64,000 nucleotides of DNA, taken from positions 62,001 to 126,000 of IMG/VR virus record IMGVR_UViG_3300030098_006570; one strand, written 5' to 3'. Source of the stretch: a virus. The notes beneath the pieces are model-generated. The model had not been told where the DNA came from and did not search any database. It saw only the letters and a program-made list of their open reading frames with translations. The position numbers and the translations under genes were made by a program. Numbering within the stretch: position 1 is the first letter of the stretch; every line of letters starts with the position of its first letter. Shown here in pieces: positions 20,344 through 30,794 of this stretch.

Positions 20344-22139
20344 TATCTAACACTCCCCATGATGTCTAGGCTCGGAAATTTCAATTCAAAAATAGTATTC
20401 TCATCCGCTCGAATCATGCGCCCGTCTGCTGACATCGCTCGTTCTGGGTCAAAATCAGATTCGGCATAACGGCCGCCATTCTTTGAAACAATTTCTACAC
20501 CCATAACATCCACAACCCCCTCTACTTTATTAAGTTGACGGTATATATCGTTAATGCGGATTGGTTCGCCAATCTCAAAGCGATTGCGAGCCAAATAGGT
20601 TTGAATATTTTGATTGGCCTGGGCTAGTGCGGTATAGCGACTAGTATTCATGTCGAGACTGAGGGTGTACTTGATGCCAAAATTGATAATGCGAGCATCT
20701 AAAATATCTACAGTATCATTGATCATTTTATAATTAAGAATCCAATTTTTTAGATTATCTTTGAGAGTCTGGTTGGCGGCGACTAATTTTCCGGATGTAT
20801 TTTCCGAAATAACATACAAATTCAAATTACGCTTGAAGGCATCAAAATCGCGGACCAAATTAACCCCGCGTACCGCGCCAAACTTAGTCGGCATCGCGTA
20901 ACACATAGCACGATAATCTTCTGTTGTCACCGCTCGGTGTTGTGTGGCATAAAACCCAAAAACACGCTGCTTGATATCATCCGCCGACGGCATACTCACA
21001 CTTCCCACAAAGGGCGCCTCATTGGTGACCTCTAGTGAGTTCAAAACAGCAGTTCTCTGGGCAACTGGTAGAGTAGCCGGCGAAGAAAATTTTACTAACG
21101 GATTTCCTACAACAACAATGGTATCCGCGCCAGCATTCACATCTTTGGTTGTATTGACACGATATCCGATACGCAAGGTAGTATTAGCCGGCGCAATACC
21201 AAATTTATCCGAAGAAATAAGTTTGGTGGGATCAAAACCTGCATCGGTAATATAATTCCTCCCATTAAGATCTAGCATCAAGTTGGAAGGATCCACGACT
21301 GCTTCAGATACCAGCTCCGAATCTGAGCCGTATCCAAACTGTAAATAAGTACTAGTATCTGTGGATTCCACAACGAAACGACGTGCAACCGGAACAGCCT
21401 TTAGAATATTAGCAACTGTTTGTTTGGTTGCGGTAGTATTACGAATAGCTTTGAAAATAATATTTTGGGAGAGATTGTCGACTTCATAATAGCGGTGCCC
21501 CTCCGAGTCCATGACACTTATTACTTCAGTAACGTTTTGGTTACCTAACTCTACTTTCCGAAAGCGCTCAAATGATCCCACCGTGACTTCCTGAAAGGCA
21601 GTGCGGCCGGAGACAGCTCGACCTTTGGCGCGAATCACATAACTAGTTGGCAATCCACTCGTAGAGTCTACACTTCCTACAACAACCTGGTTGGTGCTTT
21701 GGGAAAAAACCACATCTTGCAAGAGCGAATAAGAGCCGCCGCCGGTTGATGAAAAGGTTGAGCCCGCCTGGAGGGTGGGCGCGAAATTCAAATCGGGTCC
21801 GGGACCAGTAGTAGAAGCTGGCACCTTAATATAAAAAGTAAGCATGCCGTAGGAGGACGGGTTGCGATCAATTTTATACCCTAGTTGTCGAGCTAGTTTG
21901 ACGACGTTATTATACTCAACTGCCGTCTCCAAAAAACTTTCGTTGGCCTGGTAATCCAAGTAGAAGGACAAAATGTCGCCAATATAGGCCACTGTGTCCA
22001 GCATAAGAGAACCAAAAGAAGCTTCATTGAAGTCTTTGTATGTATCCGCATAATAGCGTTTTGCAAAGGTTTCTAAGTCGCGACGAATAGAATCAAAATC
22101 GCGGCTAGTATAATCAATAGGTTGTAATCGTTTAGGCAT
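20343..22139 (-). CDS. 6: Baseplate wedge protein, T4 gp6-like / J-like
   Basis: A 598-residue protein starting MPKRLQPIDYTSRDFDSIRR. The N-terminal PIDYTSRDFDSIRRDL followed by FGSLMLDTVAYIGDILSFYLDYQANESFL is typical of the T4 gp6 / baseplate J family, which forms the wedge dimers at the core of the contractile-tail baseplate. The C-terminal half contains TTEDYRAMCYAMPTKFG and KVEGVVDVMGVEI, also expected of J-like proteins. It lies directly downstream of the gp25-like gene, a conserved pairing. Its length is close to T4 gp6 (660 residues). Confidence 0.9.
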   Translation of the reverse strand: MPKRLQPIDYTSRDFDSIRRDLETFAKRYYADTYKDFNEASFGSLMLDTVAYIGDILSFYLDYQANESFLETAVEYNNVVKLARQLGYKIDRNPSSYGMLTFYIKVPASTTGPGPDLNFAPTLQAGSTFSSTGGGSYSLLQDVVFSQSTNQVVVGSVDSTSGLPTSYVIRAKGRAVSGRTAFQEVTVGSFERFRKVELGNQNVTEVISVMDSEGHRYYEVDNLSQNIIFKAIRNTTATKQTVANILKAVPVARRFVVESTDTSTYLQFGYGSDSELVSEAVVDPSNLMLDLNGRNYITDAGFDPTKLISSDKFGIAPANTTLRIGYRVNTTKDVNAGADTIVVVGNPLVKFSSPATLPVAQRTAVLNSLEVTNEAPFVGSVSMPSADDIKQRVFGFYATQHRAVTTEDYRAMCYAMPTKFGAVRGVNLVRDFDAFKRNLNLYVISENTSGKLVAANQTLKDNLKNWILNYKMINDTVDILDARIINFGIKYTLSLDMNTSRYTALAQANQNIQTYLARNRFEIGEPIRINDIYRQLNKVEGVVDVMGVEIVSKNGGRYAESDFDPERAMSADGRMIRADENTIFELKFPSLDIMGSVR

Positions 22140-22158
22140 GCTAGTGGTCTCGTAATAA

Positions 22159-22554
22159 TTAGTTAGTGTTCACAGGAATCAATACACTCGTTGAAATTTG
22201 TAAAGGCACAATTGTAAACTGAATTTGAATGGCAATTGTGTTAGGAAAGAGATCAGGGTTGTTTTCCGGCGTACTAAACGTGATGTTGTTAATCTGAACA
22301 AACTTCATATAAGTGGCGACTTGGCTATAAATTCGGTCGTTGATAGCGTCATAAGTTGAAAGATTGTTATTTTCAAAAAAGAACCTACGGAGCCCGACAC
22401 CAAAGCTAGGATTCATCATCCTCTCTCCCGGATTAGTTAATATTAGCATTTTGAGATTCTGAGTTACCACTTGCTTATAATCTGTATTGAGATTATAAGC
22501 TCCGAATGTTTCATCTACAACCAAAGGTAACTGTGGGGATAAGCCTGACGCCAT
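22159..22554 (-). CDS. 25: Baseplate wedge protein, gp25-like (GPW/gp25)
   Basis: A 131-residue protein with the gp25 signature: NLKMLILTNPGERMMNPSFG followed by GLRRFFFENN. In T4, gp25 joins gp6 and gp53 in the inner wedge and is structurally lysozyme-like but not an enzyme. Length matches T4 gp25 (132). It is immediately upstream, in transcription order, of the gp6-like gene. Confidence 0.92.
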   Translation of the reverse strand: MASGLSPQLPLVVDETFGAYNLNTDYKQVVTQNLKMLILTNPGERMMNPSFGVGLRRFFFENNNLSTYDAINDRIYSQVATYMKFVQINNITFSTPENNPDLFPNTIAIQIQFTIVPLQISTSVLIPVNTN

Positions 22555-22584
22555 TTCTTTTTCTCCTAGTGCGCTACACTATAA

Positions 22585-25500
22585 TTAACACTCCGGCAAA
22601 CTTTCTTCCCCAGAAACTTCAGTCTCTTCTCCATCGAGATCATCTTCGATCGCCTTTTTCGCCAATTCGAGCAAGATGTATAACACTCCAAAAGGAAGAG
22701 GGGGTAACATTATCATGCCAGTAAGGGTGCCTGTGAAGTCAACGCCGTCAAGAGTAAATTTAGGCAAAATATTGTTGATAAGCTCTTCGTTATTGGCGGC
22801 ATTATTGAGCGGCGGAGGACTGGCGCTTATGGCTGCCTCCAGGCCTGATTGCATTCCAAATTCAACCAAACACAGCATAACTCCAAGTAACTGTTCGCCA
22901 GTAATTTCAAGGCCGGTTTGCTCCTTCAACTCTGCTAAGGGTGGAGCTGCATCAATAACTTTGATAATTTCACTAAATGCGGTCCCCGTTATATTGCGCA
23001 CCACCTTCCATATGGCTACGTGGGGGTCTATCATTTCTGCAAGGCCCTTCAAAATCATGATGGGGGTCTCTATGAGCATCTTTAAGATGAAATCACGACC
23101 CATAGACTGCATGGTAGCTGCGAACTCCGGACCTTGTGTGTTTTGAATGGCTGCCCTAGCTGCGGCGCGATCGTTGCCTGGATCTTCCTGCTCTTCTCGA
23201 TTGTACAATACATCTAGGAAAGCGTTAACTATAAAGGCTTTTGTGGCACCGTAGGTTTGATCAATCTGTTCAAAATAGCGCTCCGTCAAATAAAAGTTCT
23301 GGTACATGGGGACCATGGTAATAAATGATTGAATAAAAGTCTCACCAAAAATTTGTTTGTAAACGGGATTATTGGCAATACGCGTCACCTCAGCATTACG
23401 TGCGTTCTGTTGCTGGATCGTAAGAGGCCCTGTCGCTAACCAATCATCCAATTGATCGCGTAAAAGCTCGAAGGCCGAGTCAGGTAAAAAAGCATCCCAC
23501 TGATCGTTTTCTACTTCAAAATCAGCTATCGTCACGCGAATAAGAGGGGTATCAACATACCCTACATTATTGTAAAGGAGAGGAGTATCAACAGGCCTAC
23601 CATCTTCATACGTGAATAGGCTGGCCTGATCTTCTATCAAAGCATCCGCGCTTGCTTCGGTGAGTGCAAACAGATTATTCTGACTCTGATCAAGGTCTTG
23701 CATGTGGCCTATTCGCGAAATCAGCAATGATGCATATGATTCCACTGCAATGTCAGCAGAGGTGCCCTGGCCTTGGAGTTCGTTGTTGGACTGACTAGTG
23801 AACTCCGTGTCGAGACTATTAGTGGTGGAGGGCAAGAAGTAAACAAGCCTAGTTTTTACCCGCAAGTTTACAAAGCTAAAATCGAAGTCAGGTAGGAGAA
23901 TGTTGTGGGACCCCTCTATATAGGGAGGACTTGTGTCGCCCCCATAGAAAGTGTTGCGAAACTCGGATAGTTCCAATTCGCCTCCTAATTCTCTCGTTAG
24001 TTCTAGAGCCTCCGGAGCATCGCCGCCGGTGATTCCGTCCCAAACCACCACTCTCTCTAGCGCAAGAGTGCCGTAAGCTAAAGGAGATCCGTTGGTGCGG
24101 GAGAGTATATTATGACCTGGTTCCAAGTCCATCGATGGGTTTCGAAGGCTCGTGAACCCCAAAATATCCTGAATAAAGGCTTGATTGTAGGTTTTTTTGA
24201 ACTGACCTTGTGGTGTCGCCAGTCTTACTGAATTGGACATAGCCGTTCGGCCCCAGTGAATCCTCTGATTAACCAGATAACTGAGCAACTCTAGCCAGTT
24301 AGCATCTGTAAATATGGTCCCCACGGGAAAGACAACCGCCTCATTGTGATCCAGGATGCCGCCGCGGGAAGCAACCACAGCGCGGCCCATCTTGCGATTG
24401 TAATACTCTTGAATAGCTCGGCGCATATCCGGTTGTTGGTTGATACGTCGTTCAAGATCCCCCAGGATCTGAGCTGTCATAAACTGTGCTATGACGGGAT
24501 CCGACATCAACTCATTGACATTGAATGCAGCAAAGGCAAAGATGTTTTTAATAACAAATTCGGCTACCTCGATCTGAATAAGATTCAAGAATAATGACAA
24601 CAGCACCGCATATCGGATCTTGTCGTCCAAAGGTATATCATCATCAAAACAAGCAGATTCTAAGAATTCTTCTTTAACCTGTCTTAGGATTCCGTCAGCA
24701 TCTAGAAGATCGGCTGCTGCTTGGGGGGGGCAATTACTGTTATCTTTGAAAAATTGCAAAGCGCGGACCCCAGCCGCATCAAATACGCCATTTGCAGCAA
24801 TATAGTTAAACATAGCTTTGGTAAGGCCAGCATACAATGACGGATAAAGCCAGGTCTCTATTTCTTCGGTAATAATTAGGTTCTGTTCGAGAGTAGTTGT
24901 ATCCTGTAATATAGGCTGGAGTCCGGTGGCGACAGGGCCTGTGAACCTGTATACATAAGGGTTAGTTTGTAGTCGCATCCCCATTTCCTGGTCAACGCCC
25001 GTCGCAACTGGATAGAAGTGGGATCCCAACACGTCCAATACCGAGGAGCTAATTTGGAATTCAGCTTTTGGCGGCAATATAGTCCCAATGCCCGAGGCAC
25101 TAATTTGTACCTCAGCAAAGCTAAGATTCTCTGCATCCTCTCCACCTCCCATGGCTACTGCGGTGTTGAATCTAGGGTATGAAAGGGTCAAACTATCTTT
25201 GCGGCCAATGGTAGAAAAATTATAGGTTAGGCTGAGATCCCGATAGGCCAAGGCGCCGGCGCCGATATTGGTGACGATGACTGCGTCGGGATCGGCGAGA
25301 GTAGGGTTCCAAGTGGCCAGGGAGCCTGTATTTAGGCTTTCGTCGGCGCTCGTAGCCACATAATGGTTTGCCTCAACTCGCTCAGTCGTATTATTAAAGG
25401 TGGGGGCGCTAGCAATATAATTGGTGAAATTTGAGAGATAATTACTTGGGAAAGAATAAGTGGCACGCAAGTTATTGGGGCCAGGGCCGTCGCTACTCGT

Positions 25501-28221
25501 AATCTGTGCCGCAATGTCCCCTAGCCGGTCGTTGATAGAGGTAATAGCATCAACAAAATCAGGATCCGCAAAGACATCACCCAGGACCTGGAAACTTGCC
25601 TGGAGCGCGCTGATATTTGGGACACCGGCACAGTTCGGGCTCCCCAGTGCCTCTTCGAGGTTGGTCGCGAATTCAGAAAAACCTGTCATCACATCCTGAA
25701 GCATATCCTCGGCCGCGCTGCCGAGATCGGCGCCCTCTTCATTCTGTGGGGTGGGTAAAAACTTATTCATTATATCTAAGGTAGCTTGGCCCTTGGTAGA
25801 GGCCCCCCCATTACTACCCGCAACCACGCCGGGCTCCAATAATGTATCGAGTACGGCCTCTGTCGAATTAATAAACTGCAGTTCAATTGCTTCTGTAGTA
25901 AAATTGAGAATCTGGGGAACACTACGTTCAATGAGAGGATTGCTGATGAACCCTTCTTTATCGGGACAATCAAAATTGATTGGGGGAAGATCTAGTTGTA
26001 GACCGTTCTCAATAAGGTCCAACAGCGAATCTATATCCTGTGCATCTATGGCATTTGCGACATCTTCTTCTGTTAGACAAATGTTGTCTTGATTTATCTC
26101 ATACGCGCCGTCAACTATCTCATCACATAATGATGTCACATCAACAATTTCCGAAAGATTGGCAAAAAAGGCCATCACCGCATTGACGGTCAACAACTGA
26201 GTATTTACATAGGGATGCGGATAGGTTCTATTATAATCAATGATACGAAGACTTAGTTCATCGCTCACCAAGTCCCGATTGGTAAACAATAGGCAAATTT
26301 CAAGAGAACTTAAAATATTGGACAAGTCTTGCAAATAAGCATACAGGTCATCTGGTGGCATGGGACGATTTAGTAGAGCAGCCGCATTTGGATTGGCGCC
26401 ATAAATATTCCCAGGAGTTTGGGGGAGAAACTCGGTGATGTCACGAGCACCATAATCATTCGCATAAGGATTATTAAAATCACAAGCCTCACTTATCAGC
26501 TTGGCCAGCTCCTTCATAATTTCCAATACAGCGTTGCGTAAACCATCCAACAACGCCTTGAGTATCTGCTTCCAAATATCTCCTGTAAGAGAGAAGGGCT
26601 TAAACATCTCTAGATCAATATCGGGCTTACTAATTTCATTTTTGGGCAATTCCGGGGGAAGATAAATACTTCCCGCTTGGTTGGTCAAAGCCCGCTGAAC
26701 CGCCTGGTTGATTCTGGCCATCTCTGGCGCTATGCCCAACGTTAAGCATCGGAAAGCTTCCTTTGCTAATTCACTTACACCAAACTGACGAAAGACCAAA
26801 TCTAGAGGAGAATTCTTTTTTACAAAACCTAGCGGACCTTGAGTTAGGAGCTGATCTAACTTTTTACTTACATTGATGCCCGCTTTGAGGACCGCAGCTT
26901 TCTGTTCTGCGAATACTTTGGCTGCTAACTCAGGATTTTCTAGTACTTTTTCTTTAAGTTCCTTGACCTGTTCCGAAGTAAGGGCAGCCTCCATTCCATC
27001 AGAAAGGGCTTGAGTATTTATGGGAATGCCTGCGTCTTTGGCGGCCTTAATAAATCCCTGATGAGCCTCTTCGGCTGCATTTTCAGTAATAGGAGTGACG
27101 AAATCAAACTGATCCCAATTATCCTCGAAGTTGAACTGACCACCTCCCAGTTGCATAAAGCTGCCGGTCCCAACAGTGTCGACAAAATCGAGAAAAGAAT
27201 AGCCGGTATTACCTACAATGCCAGGGGGCTGCTGTTGCATCCTCTGCATACCCTCCAGGACATCCTCATAGTTCTTCATGAGGCTCAGCCCTAACTTATC
27301 ATGCATAAGCGGGTTGTACTTGACATTGGTAAGATAGCCAACTGCTAATGTCTGTGTTGCCGGCGACTCTTCCTCTACAAAATACTCCATTTTCGAGATG
27401 GCAATCTTATCCTCTTTGTCTGCATAAGTACCGAAATAAATTGTCAAACTATCGGCTTCATTAAAATCTTGAACATCATTTTTAGAATTGAATTGCTTTA
27501 CTAGGACTTGCACAAAAAGGCTAAGAAATTTTTGAATATCTCTTTGGAAAAAAGTAAGGTCCAGCGCCGGAGTACTATTTGCAGGCATCGTAAGGAGTTG
27601 AAGAAAAAACCTCTGAAACCCTTGGGCGAAAACGTCTGCGGATGACAGAACATCAGTGAGAAGGAACGTTGTCTGAGAGTCGGGGGCCGTAATACCCCCG
27701 TCCTCTTGAAGGCTGTTGAAGTATTCTACTACCGGAGCCATGGGAGGAAGACCGGCAAAACCTACAAGTTCGCCCTCTTGGTTATAGATTCTTTGTTGAG
27801 AGGGCGCATAGGTCCCGTCCCCTATAGTGCGACGGACACTATCCACCGACTCGCCGCGGTTCGGGCTATAGCTTGCGACCACGTACGACCGATCGAAAGG
27901 AGGCGCTGCGCTGTGATAATAGCCGGCTACGGCTACCTGGCTTGTCAGCTGGGCGCGGAGCACTTCATAGGTGTCCTGATATTCCGGGACATCAGGAAAT
28001 ATATTCCCCAAATCTTCAGCTAGTCCGGGCCAATACTCCGGATAATAATGCATCATAAAGCGATCTATAGCTTCTTCCTTAAGAGAGGGGGCACGTGCTT
28101 GAAAATCGGCGTTATCGGTGATGCGAGTTTCAGTGTGTAAGCGCACATAATAACGTCCCTTTTCGAAAAAAGGAATGTTAGGGGTGGCGCGTCTGAATTT
28201 CTTTCCTGTGAGTTTGGCCAT
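22585..28221 (-). CDS. Very large baseplate-cluster structural protein
   Basis: An 1878-residue uninterrupted frame starting MAKLTGKKFRRATPNIPFF. The protein is rich in Asn/Glu/Leu with several helical hydrophobic stretches (for example FGVLYILLELAKK near the C-terminus) that look amphipathic or buried rather than clear membrane spans. No enzyme motif was found. It is encoded between the gp25-like gene and the hub genes, where T4 carries wedge and hub components. A tape-measure role is possible from size, but its sequence is not repetitive coiled coil, so baseplate or hub is as likely. Family not recognised. Confidence 0.65.
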   Translation of the reverse strand: MAKLTGKKFRRATPNIPFFEKGRYYVRLHTETRITDNADFQARAPSLKEEAIDRFMMHYYPEYWPGLAEDLGNIFPDVPEYQDTYEVLRAQLTSQVAVAGYYHSAAPPFDRSYVVASYSPNRGESVDSVRRTIGDGTYAPSQQRIYNQEGELVGFAGLPPMAPVVEYFNSLQEDGGITAPDSQTTFLLTDVLSSADVFAQGFQRFFLQLLTMPANSTPALDLTFFQRDIQKFLSLFVQVLVKQFNSKNDVQDFNEADSLTIYFGTYADKEDKIAISKMEYFVEEESPATQTLAVGYLTNVKYNPLMHDKLGLSLMKNYEDVLEGMQRMQQQPPGIVGNTGYSFLDFVDTVGTGSFMQLGGGQFNFEDNWDQFDFVTPITENAAEEAHQGFIKAAKDAGIPINTQALSDGMEAALTSEQVKELKEKVLENPELAAKVFAEQKAAVLKAGINVSKKLDQLLTQGPLGFVKKNSPLDLVFRQFGVSELAKEAFRCLTLGIAPEMARINQAVQRALTNQAGSIYLPPELPKNEISKPDIDLEMFKPFSLTGDIWKQILKALLDGLRNAVLEIMKELAKLISEACDFNNPYANDYGARDITEFLPQTPGNIYGANPNAAALLNRPMPPDDLYAYLQDLSNILSSLEICLLFTNRDLVSDELSLRIIDYNRTYPHPYVNTQLLTVNAVMAFFANLSEIVDVTSLCDEIVDGAYEINQDNICLTEEDVANAIDAQDIDSLLDLIENGLQLDLPPINFDCPDKEGFISNPLIERSVPQILNFTTEAIELQFINSTEAVLDTLLEPGVVAGSNGGASTKGQATLDIMNKFLPTPQNEEGADLGSAAEDMLQDVMTGFSEFATNLEEALGSPNCAGVPNISALQASFQVLGDVFADPDFVDAITSINDRLGDIAAQITSSDGPGPNNLRATYSFPSNYLSNFTNYIASAPTFNNTTERVEANHYVATSADESLNTGSLATWNPTLADPDAVIVTNIGAGALAYRDLSLTYNFSTIGRKDSLTLSYPRFNTAVAMGGGEDAENLSFAEVQISASGIGTILPPKAEFQISSSVLDVLGSHFYPVATGVDQEMGMRLQTNPYVYRFTGPVATGLQPILQDTTTLEQNLIITEEIETWLYPSLYAGLTKAMFNYIAANGVFDAAGVRALQFFKDNSNCPPQAAADLLDADGILRQVKEEFLESACFDDDIPLDDKIRYAVLLSLFLNLIQIEVAEFVIKNIFAFAAFNVNELMSDPVIAQFMTAQILGDLERRINQQPDMRRAIQEYYNRKMGRAVVASRGGILDHNEAVVFPVGTIFTDANWLELLSYLVNQRIHWGRTAMSNSVRLATPQGQFKKTYNQAFIQDILGFTSLRNPSMDLEPGHNILSRTNGSPLAYGTLALERVVVWDGITGGDAPEALELTRELGGELELSEFRNTFYGGDTSPPYIEGSHNILLPDFDFSFVNLRVKTRLVYFLPSTTNSLDTEFTSQSNNELQGQGTSADIAVESYASLLISRIGHMQDLDQSQNNLFALTEASADALIEDQASLFTYEDGRPVDTPLLYNNVGYVDTPLIRVTIADFEVENDQWDAFLPDSAFELLRDQLDDWLATGPLTIQQQNARNAEVTRIANNPVYKQIFGETFIQSFITMVPMYQNFYLTERYFEQIDQTYGATKAFIVNAFLDVLYNREEQEDPGNDRAAARAAIQNTQGPEFAATMQSMGRDFILKMLIETPIMILKGLAEMIDPHVAIWKVVRNITGTAFSEIIKVIDAAPPLAELKEQTGLEITGEQLLGVMLCLVEFGMQSGLEAAISASPPPLNNAANNEELINNILPKFTLDGVDFTGTLTGMIMLPPLPFGVLYILLELAKKAIEDDLDGEETEVSGEESLPEC

Positions 28222-28223
28222 AT

Positions 28224-29234
28224 CTAATTTGTATTGTTATATTTGCTTAGCAAATATGAACTCTTTCCTCGACGGACCGTTTCAGCGCCAGCGGGAGCTT
28301 CAATATACTTTTGCTGAAGACTGGTTAGTTTCATCATTTGTTTGTAACATTCGGTTTCGACGTTTGTTACCAAATTAATGATACGCTTAAACCCTTCCGG
28401 TAAATTTTGGAAGTCTACAGAGGTAGGGGATCCATAAAATGGACTAAAGTGCGTGTGAAACACCATCTGTATCTGGAATTGTCTATTATAATCTAAGAAG
28501 GTGAGGAAAATATCTCGCAAATCATGAATGGCGCCGAGGGTCTCTTGGAGAAACTCCACTAAGTTGTCACCCTTCACTAAAGGTTGCATGTCACGATCGT
28601 CGTTCAGGGCTATCAAATCAATACCATAGCCTGTTGTAACAGCATTATTTAGTTCTCCTCCTTGAGAATTCTGACGATCGGTACGAGTCACAAGCTTGAT
28701 ATTTTCGCGCGCGATAAAACGTAATGTATCAGCTTTGAGTGCAACTGTAGAGCGAGGATCACCGGTGCTCGTATTTCCCACTGTGCCCTCAGCCAAACCA
28801 AAATACTTGTCCACATTCGATTTCTGACTGAGATAGACGCGGGCGGAATCTAGCTTGAAATTGGGGTTTGTCTCAACCGGGCGTCCATCATCATAAAAAG
28901 CAGAGCCACGAGATCCTAAACGACCGACAACCAAATCCAGAGATGCACAGTGAGTATTGCCGCGTTGGCCATAGCCCGATAGAAGATTATGGGGTCGATC
29001 CACTCCAAAAACGATCCAGGCATTGCCGCGATTATATACTTCTTCGTCTTTAGATTCGATATAGGTGGGAGTATCGAAGTTTGGCCTACTAGTTTTCCCT
29101 AGTCCAAAAAAAGCCGCCTTGTCTTCAGGATTAGATAACGCCTCAAATTGCTGGCGCAAATACCGCGGTAGCTTGGAGGGGTCGATAGCTTTGGCGTTTT
29201 TCTGTGCTTTCAGATTAATATTAGATTTTGACAT
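28224..29234 (-). CDS. Baseplate-cluster structural protein, unknown family
   Basis: The preferred start is the ATG at 29234 (MSKSNINLKAQKNAK), four bases past the preceding stop, giving 336 residues. An upstream in-frame start at 29288 would overlap the lysozyme gene by 50 bases. The N-terminus is basic and polar. Central motifs include NAWIVFGVDRPHN and ARENIKLVTRTD, suggesting beta structure. The C-terminal part (VETECYKQMMKLTSLQQKY) is helical. Sitting between the hub lysozyme and the 1878-residue protein, it is probably a hub or tube-junction component; no family recognised. Confidence 0.65.
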   Translation of the reverse strand: MSKSNINLKAQKNAKAIDPSKLPRYLRQQFEALSNPEDKAAFFGLGKTSRPNFDTPTYIESKDEEVYNRGNAWIVFGVDRPHNLLSGYGQRGNTHCASLDLVVGRLGSRGSAFYDDGRPVETNPNFKLDSARVYLSQKSNVDKYFGLAEGTVGNTSTGDPRSTVALKADTLRFIARENIKLVTRTDRQNSQGGELNNAVTTGYGIDLIALNDDRDMQPLVKGDNLVEFLQETLGAIHDLRDIFLTFLDYNRQFQIQMVFHTHFSPFYGSPTSVDFQNLPEGFKRIINLVTNVETECYKQMMKLTSLQQKYIEAPAGAETVRRGKSSYLLSKYNNTN

Positions 29235-29238
29235 GATA

Positions 29239-30495
29239 TTACGCCTGATAGAACAGGCTGCGCTCCCTTTCGCGGAGCCGATTGACACCCGCTAAATATT
29301 TTTCCTCGCCGCGCCGGAGATAACCCATCTGACCATATACAGTAAAGGCTTCCGCGGCTCCCTTATAATCAGGAGGAGTTTGAGCCAAGTAGGGTTTGAT
29401 AATATATTTGTTGACGTTTCCTTCACCGGCGTTGTAAACAGCCGACATCAGAGCATCAAACTGGTTCTGTGTAACTTTGACGTTATTGGCTGCCCGCAAC
29501 ATTTGAACTAACTTCTTCTCCCTTTTCTTGATATCTTGATCAAAGAGCGCCTCGGCTTCGGCCTGGGTCAACGTCGGAGCTGGCGCCCTATTGTTCTTGC
29601 CGTCGGGCGGTACTCCGCCTTTGAGCCATTCCGCGGGGATCTGGCCTGCTGCTTCAAGTTCATGACACGGCTTAAGACCCCCAACCAGGTGCCCAATACC
29701 CACCGTACAATAATTCAAAGGATCATTATAAAGCTCTAACACCACACCCTCGGCCTTCCTTTTTTTGTCTACAGCTGCCTGGGACATAGCAGTAACAAGG
29801 GGAGCATCTGCTCCCGGTACAGGAGGGGTGCCAGGCAGAGGTGTAGGACCACTTCCATCTCCCAGGGCCGAAGCGGTGGCTCCCTTGAACTGAGAAGCAA
29901 GATCAGCCTGGATCTTCCCAAAACCATCCAACAATACGAAGTCTTGGTTGCTTCCCTCTACAATCTTTGGACCAAACAGGCGATGGCGATCTTCATATTC
30001 TACATCTACGACCGCGCCGATGGGGAGAGCGAGTAGGTCGTTGCGGCCCGCAACTGTAAATATGTCAGGATAGGTCTTGATGACTGGGTCTTCTGCGTTT
30101 TTGGGAGCGGGACGAGGTTCTAGTTCGGGAATATAAACCTTATAAGCAACGCGGCCAGGGCTACGGTAAGGATCATCCCTCCCGCCGCTCGTGCGCGACT
30201 GTACGGCGCCGGCATCGGAAGTTCCCTCAAGATTGGTGGCGACATAGCCTTGCAACAAATCCATCCGATTACTGTAGCGTGGCATTGTAATAACCCGGCG
30301 ATTAACTATGATTCCCTTGAAGCGTTGGATAGTTTGTAGGGTGCTAACTCCATAGGCCCGGCTTGTGGCGGCATTCAGCGCATTCAAACTGCTGGTTCGC
30401 CGGCGATCGCCCGAGTGTGCCACATTTTTGTCTTCGAGGGGATTGAGAGTACCAAAGGGTAAATCCTCTGTAAGATTAAGTTTCCCCGACGCCAT
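29239..30495 (-). CDS. 5: Baseplate hub lysozyme, T4 gp5-like (OB-fold + GH24)
   Basis: A 418-residue protein. Residues about 50-195 resemble the gp5 N-terminal OB-fold (FKGIIVNRRV, YKVYIPEL, GAVVDVEYEDRHRLFGPKIV). A Pro/Gly linker (211-232) leads to a GH24 lysozyme domain (about 240-418). The T4 lysozyme triad is present at exact T4 spacing: E249, D258 and T264 within EGVVLELYND and CTVGIGHL, equivalent to T4 E11, D20 and T26. The protein would cut peptidoglycan during injection. Unlike T4 gp5 it stops right after the lysozyme and has no C-terminal beta-helix. Its start has GAGGAGG and overlaps the upstream gene by 20 bases. Confidence 0.92.
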   Translation of the reverse strand: MASGKLNLTEDLPFGTLNPLEDKNVAHSGDRRRTSSLNALNAATSRAYGVSTLQTIQRFKGIIVNRRVITMPRYSNRMDLLQGYVATNLEGTSDAGAVQSRTSGGRDDPYRSPGRVAYKVYIPELEPRPAPKNAEDPVIKTYPDIFTVAGRNDLLALPIGAVVDVEYEDRHRLFGPKIVEGSNQDFVLLDGFGKIQADLASQFKGATASALGDGSGPTPLPGTPPVPGADAPLVTAMSQAAVDKKRKAEGVVLELYNDPLNYCTVGIGHLVGGLKPCHELEAAGQIPAEWLKGGVPPDGKNNRAPAPTLTQAEAEALFDQDIKKREKKLVQMLRAANNVKVTQNQFDALMSAVYNAGEGNVNKYIIKPYLAQTPPDYKGAAEAFTVYGQMGYLRRGEEKYLAGVNRLRERERSLFYQA

Positions 30496-30793
30496 TTCCG
30501 GCCTCCTCGTTCAATAAATCAAATAATTGTTCTTTGTCATCGGCCGTCAGACCAAACTGTTGAGATTTTTGTTTTTGTACAAGCGCTGCCAATTTCACCA
30601 GTTGTTCGTTAGATCTCTGCAGATTTTCTACATACTTAGCGGCGATCGAACCCATTTCCTTACGAGCCACATCAGACATTTTCATGTCATTGATAGTATC
30701 CATCAGTAACGACTTGGCCATTGCGCGGTCTTCACGAATATTGGTTGTCGTTTCGGCTATATAGTCATCTAAGGTAAGGTTCTTTTTACTCAT
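30476..30793 (-). CDS. Small helical protein upstream of hub lysozyme
   Basis: A 105-residue, almost wholly helical protein starting MSKKNLTLDDYIAET. Heptad-like stretches (AAKYVENLQRSNEQLVKLAALVQ) suggest coiled coil. The C-terminus is acidic. The gene overlaps the hub lysozyme start by 20 bases and begins just after the late sigma factor stop, so it is translationally coupled in the same block. It may be a small hub chaperone or structural factor; function unknown. Confidence 0.7.
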   Translation of the reverse strand: MSKKNLTLDDYIAETTTNIREDRAMAKSLLMDTINDMKMSDVARKEMGSIAAKYVENLQRSNEQLVKLAALVQKQKSQQFGLTADDKEQLFDLLNEEAGNGVGET

Positions 30794-30794
30794 T

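Noticed and set aside
22585-28221. Tape measure protein call for the 1878-residue protein
   Set aside because: Size fits, but the sequence has no long coiled coil or repeat and lies among baseplate genes, so only a general structural call is made.
28224-29288. Longer start for the protein downstream of the hub lysozyme
   Set aside because: It would overlap the lysozyme gene by 50 bases; the ATG at 29234 lies just after the stop codon.
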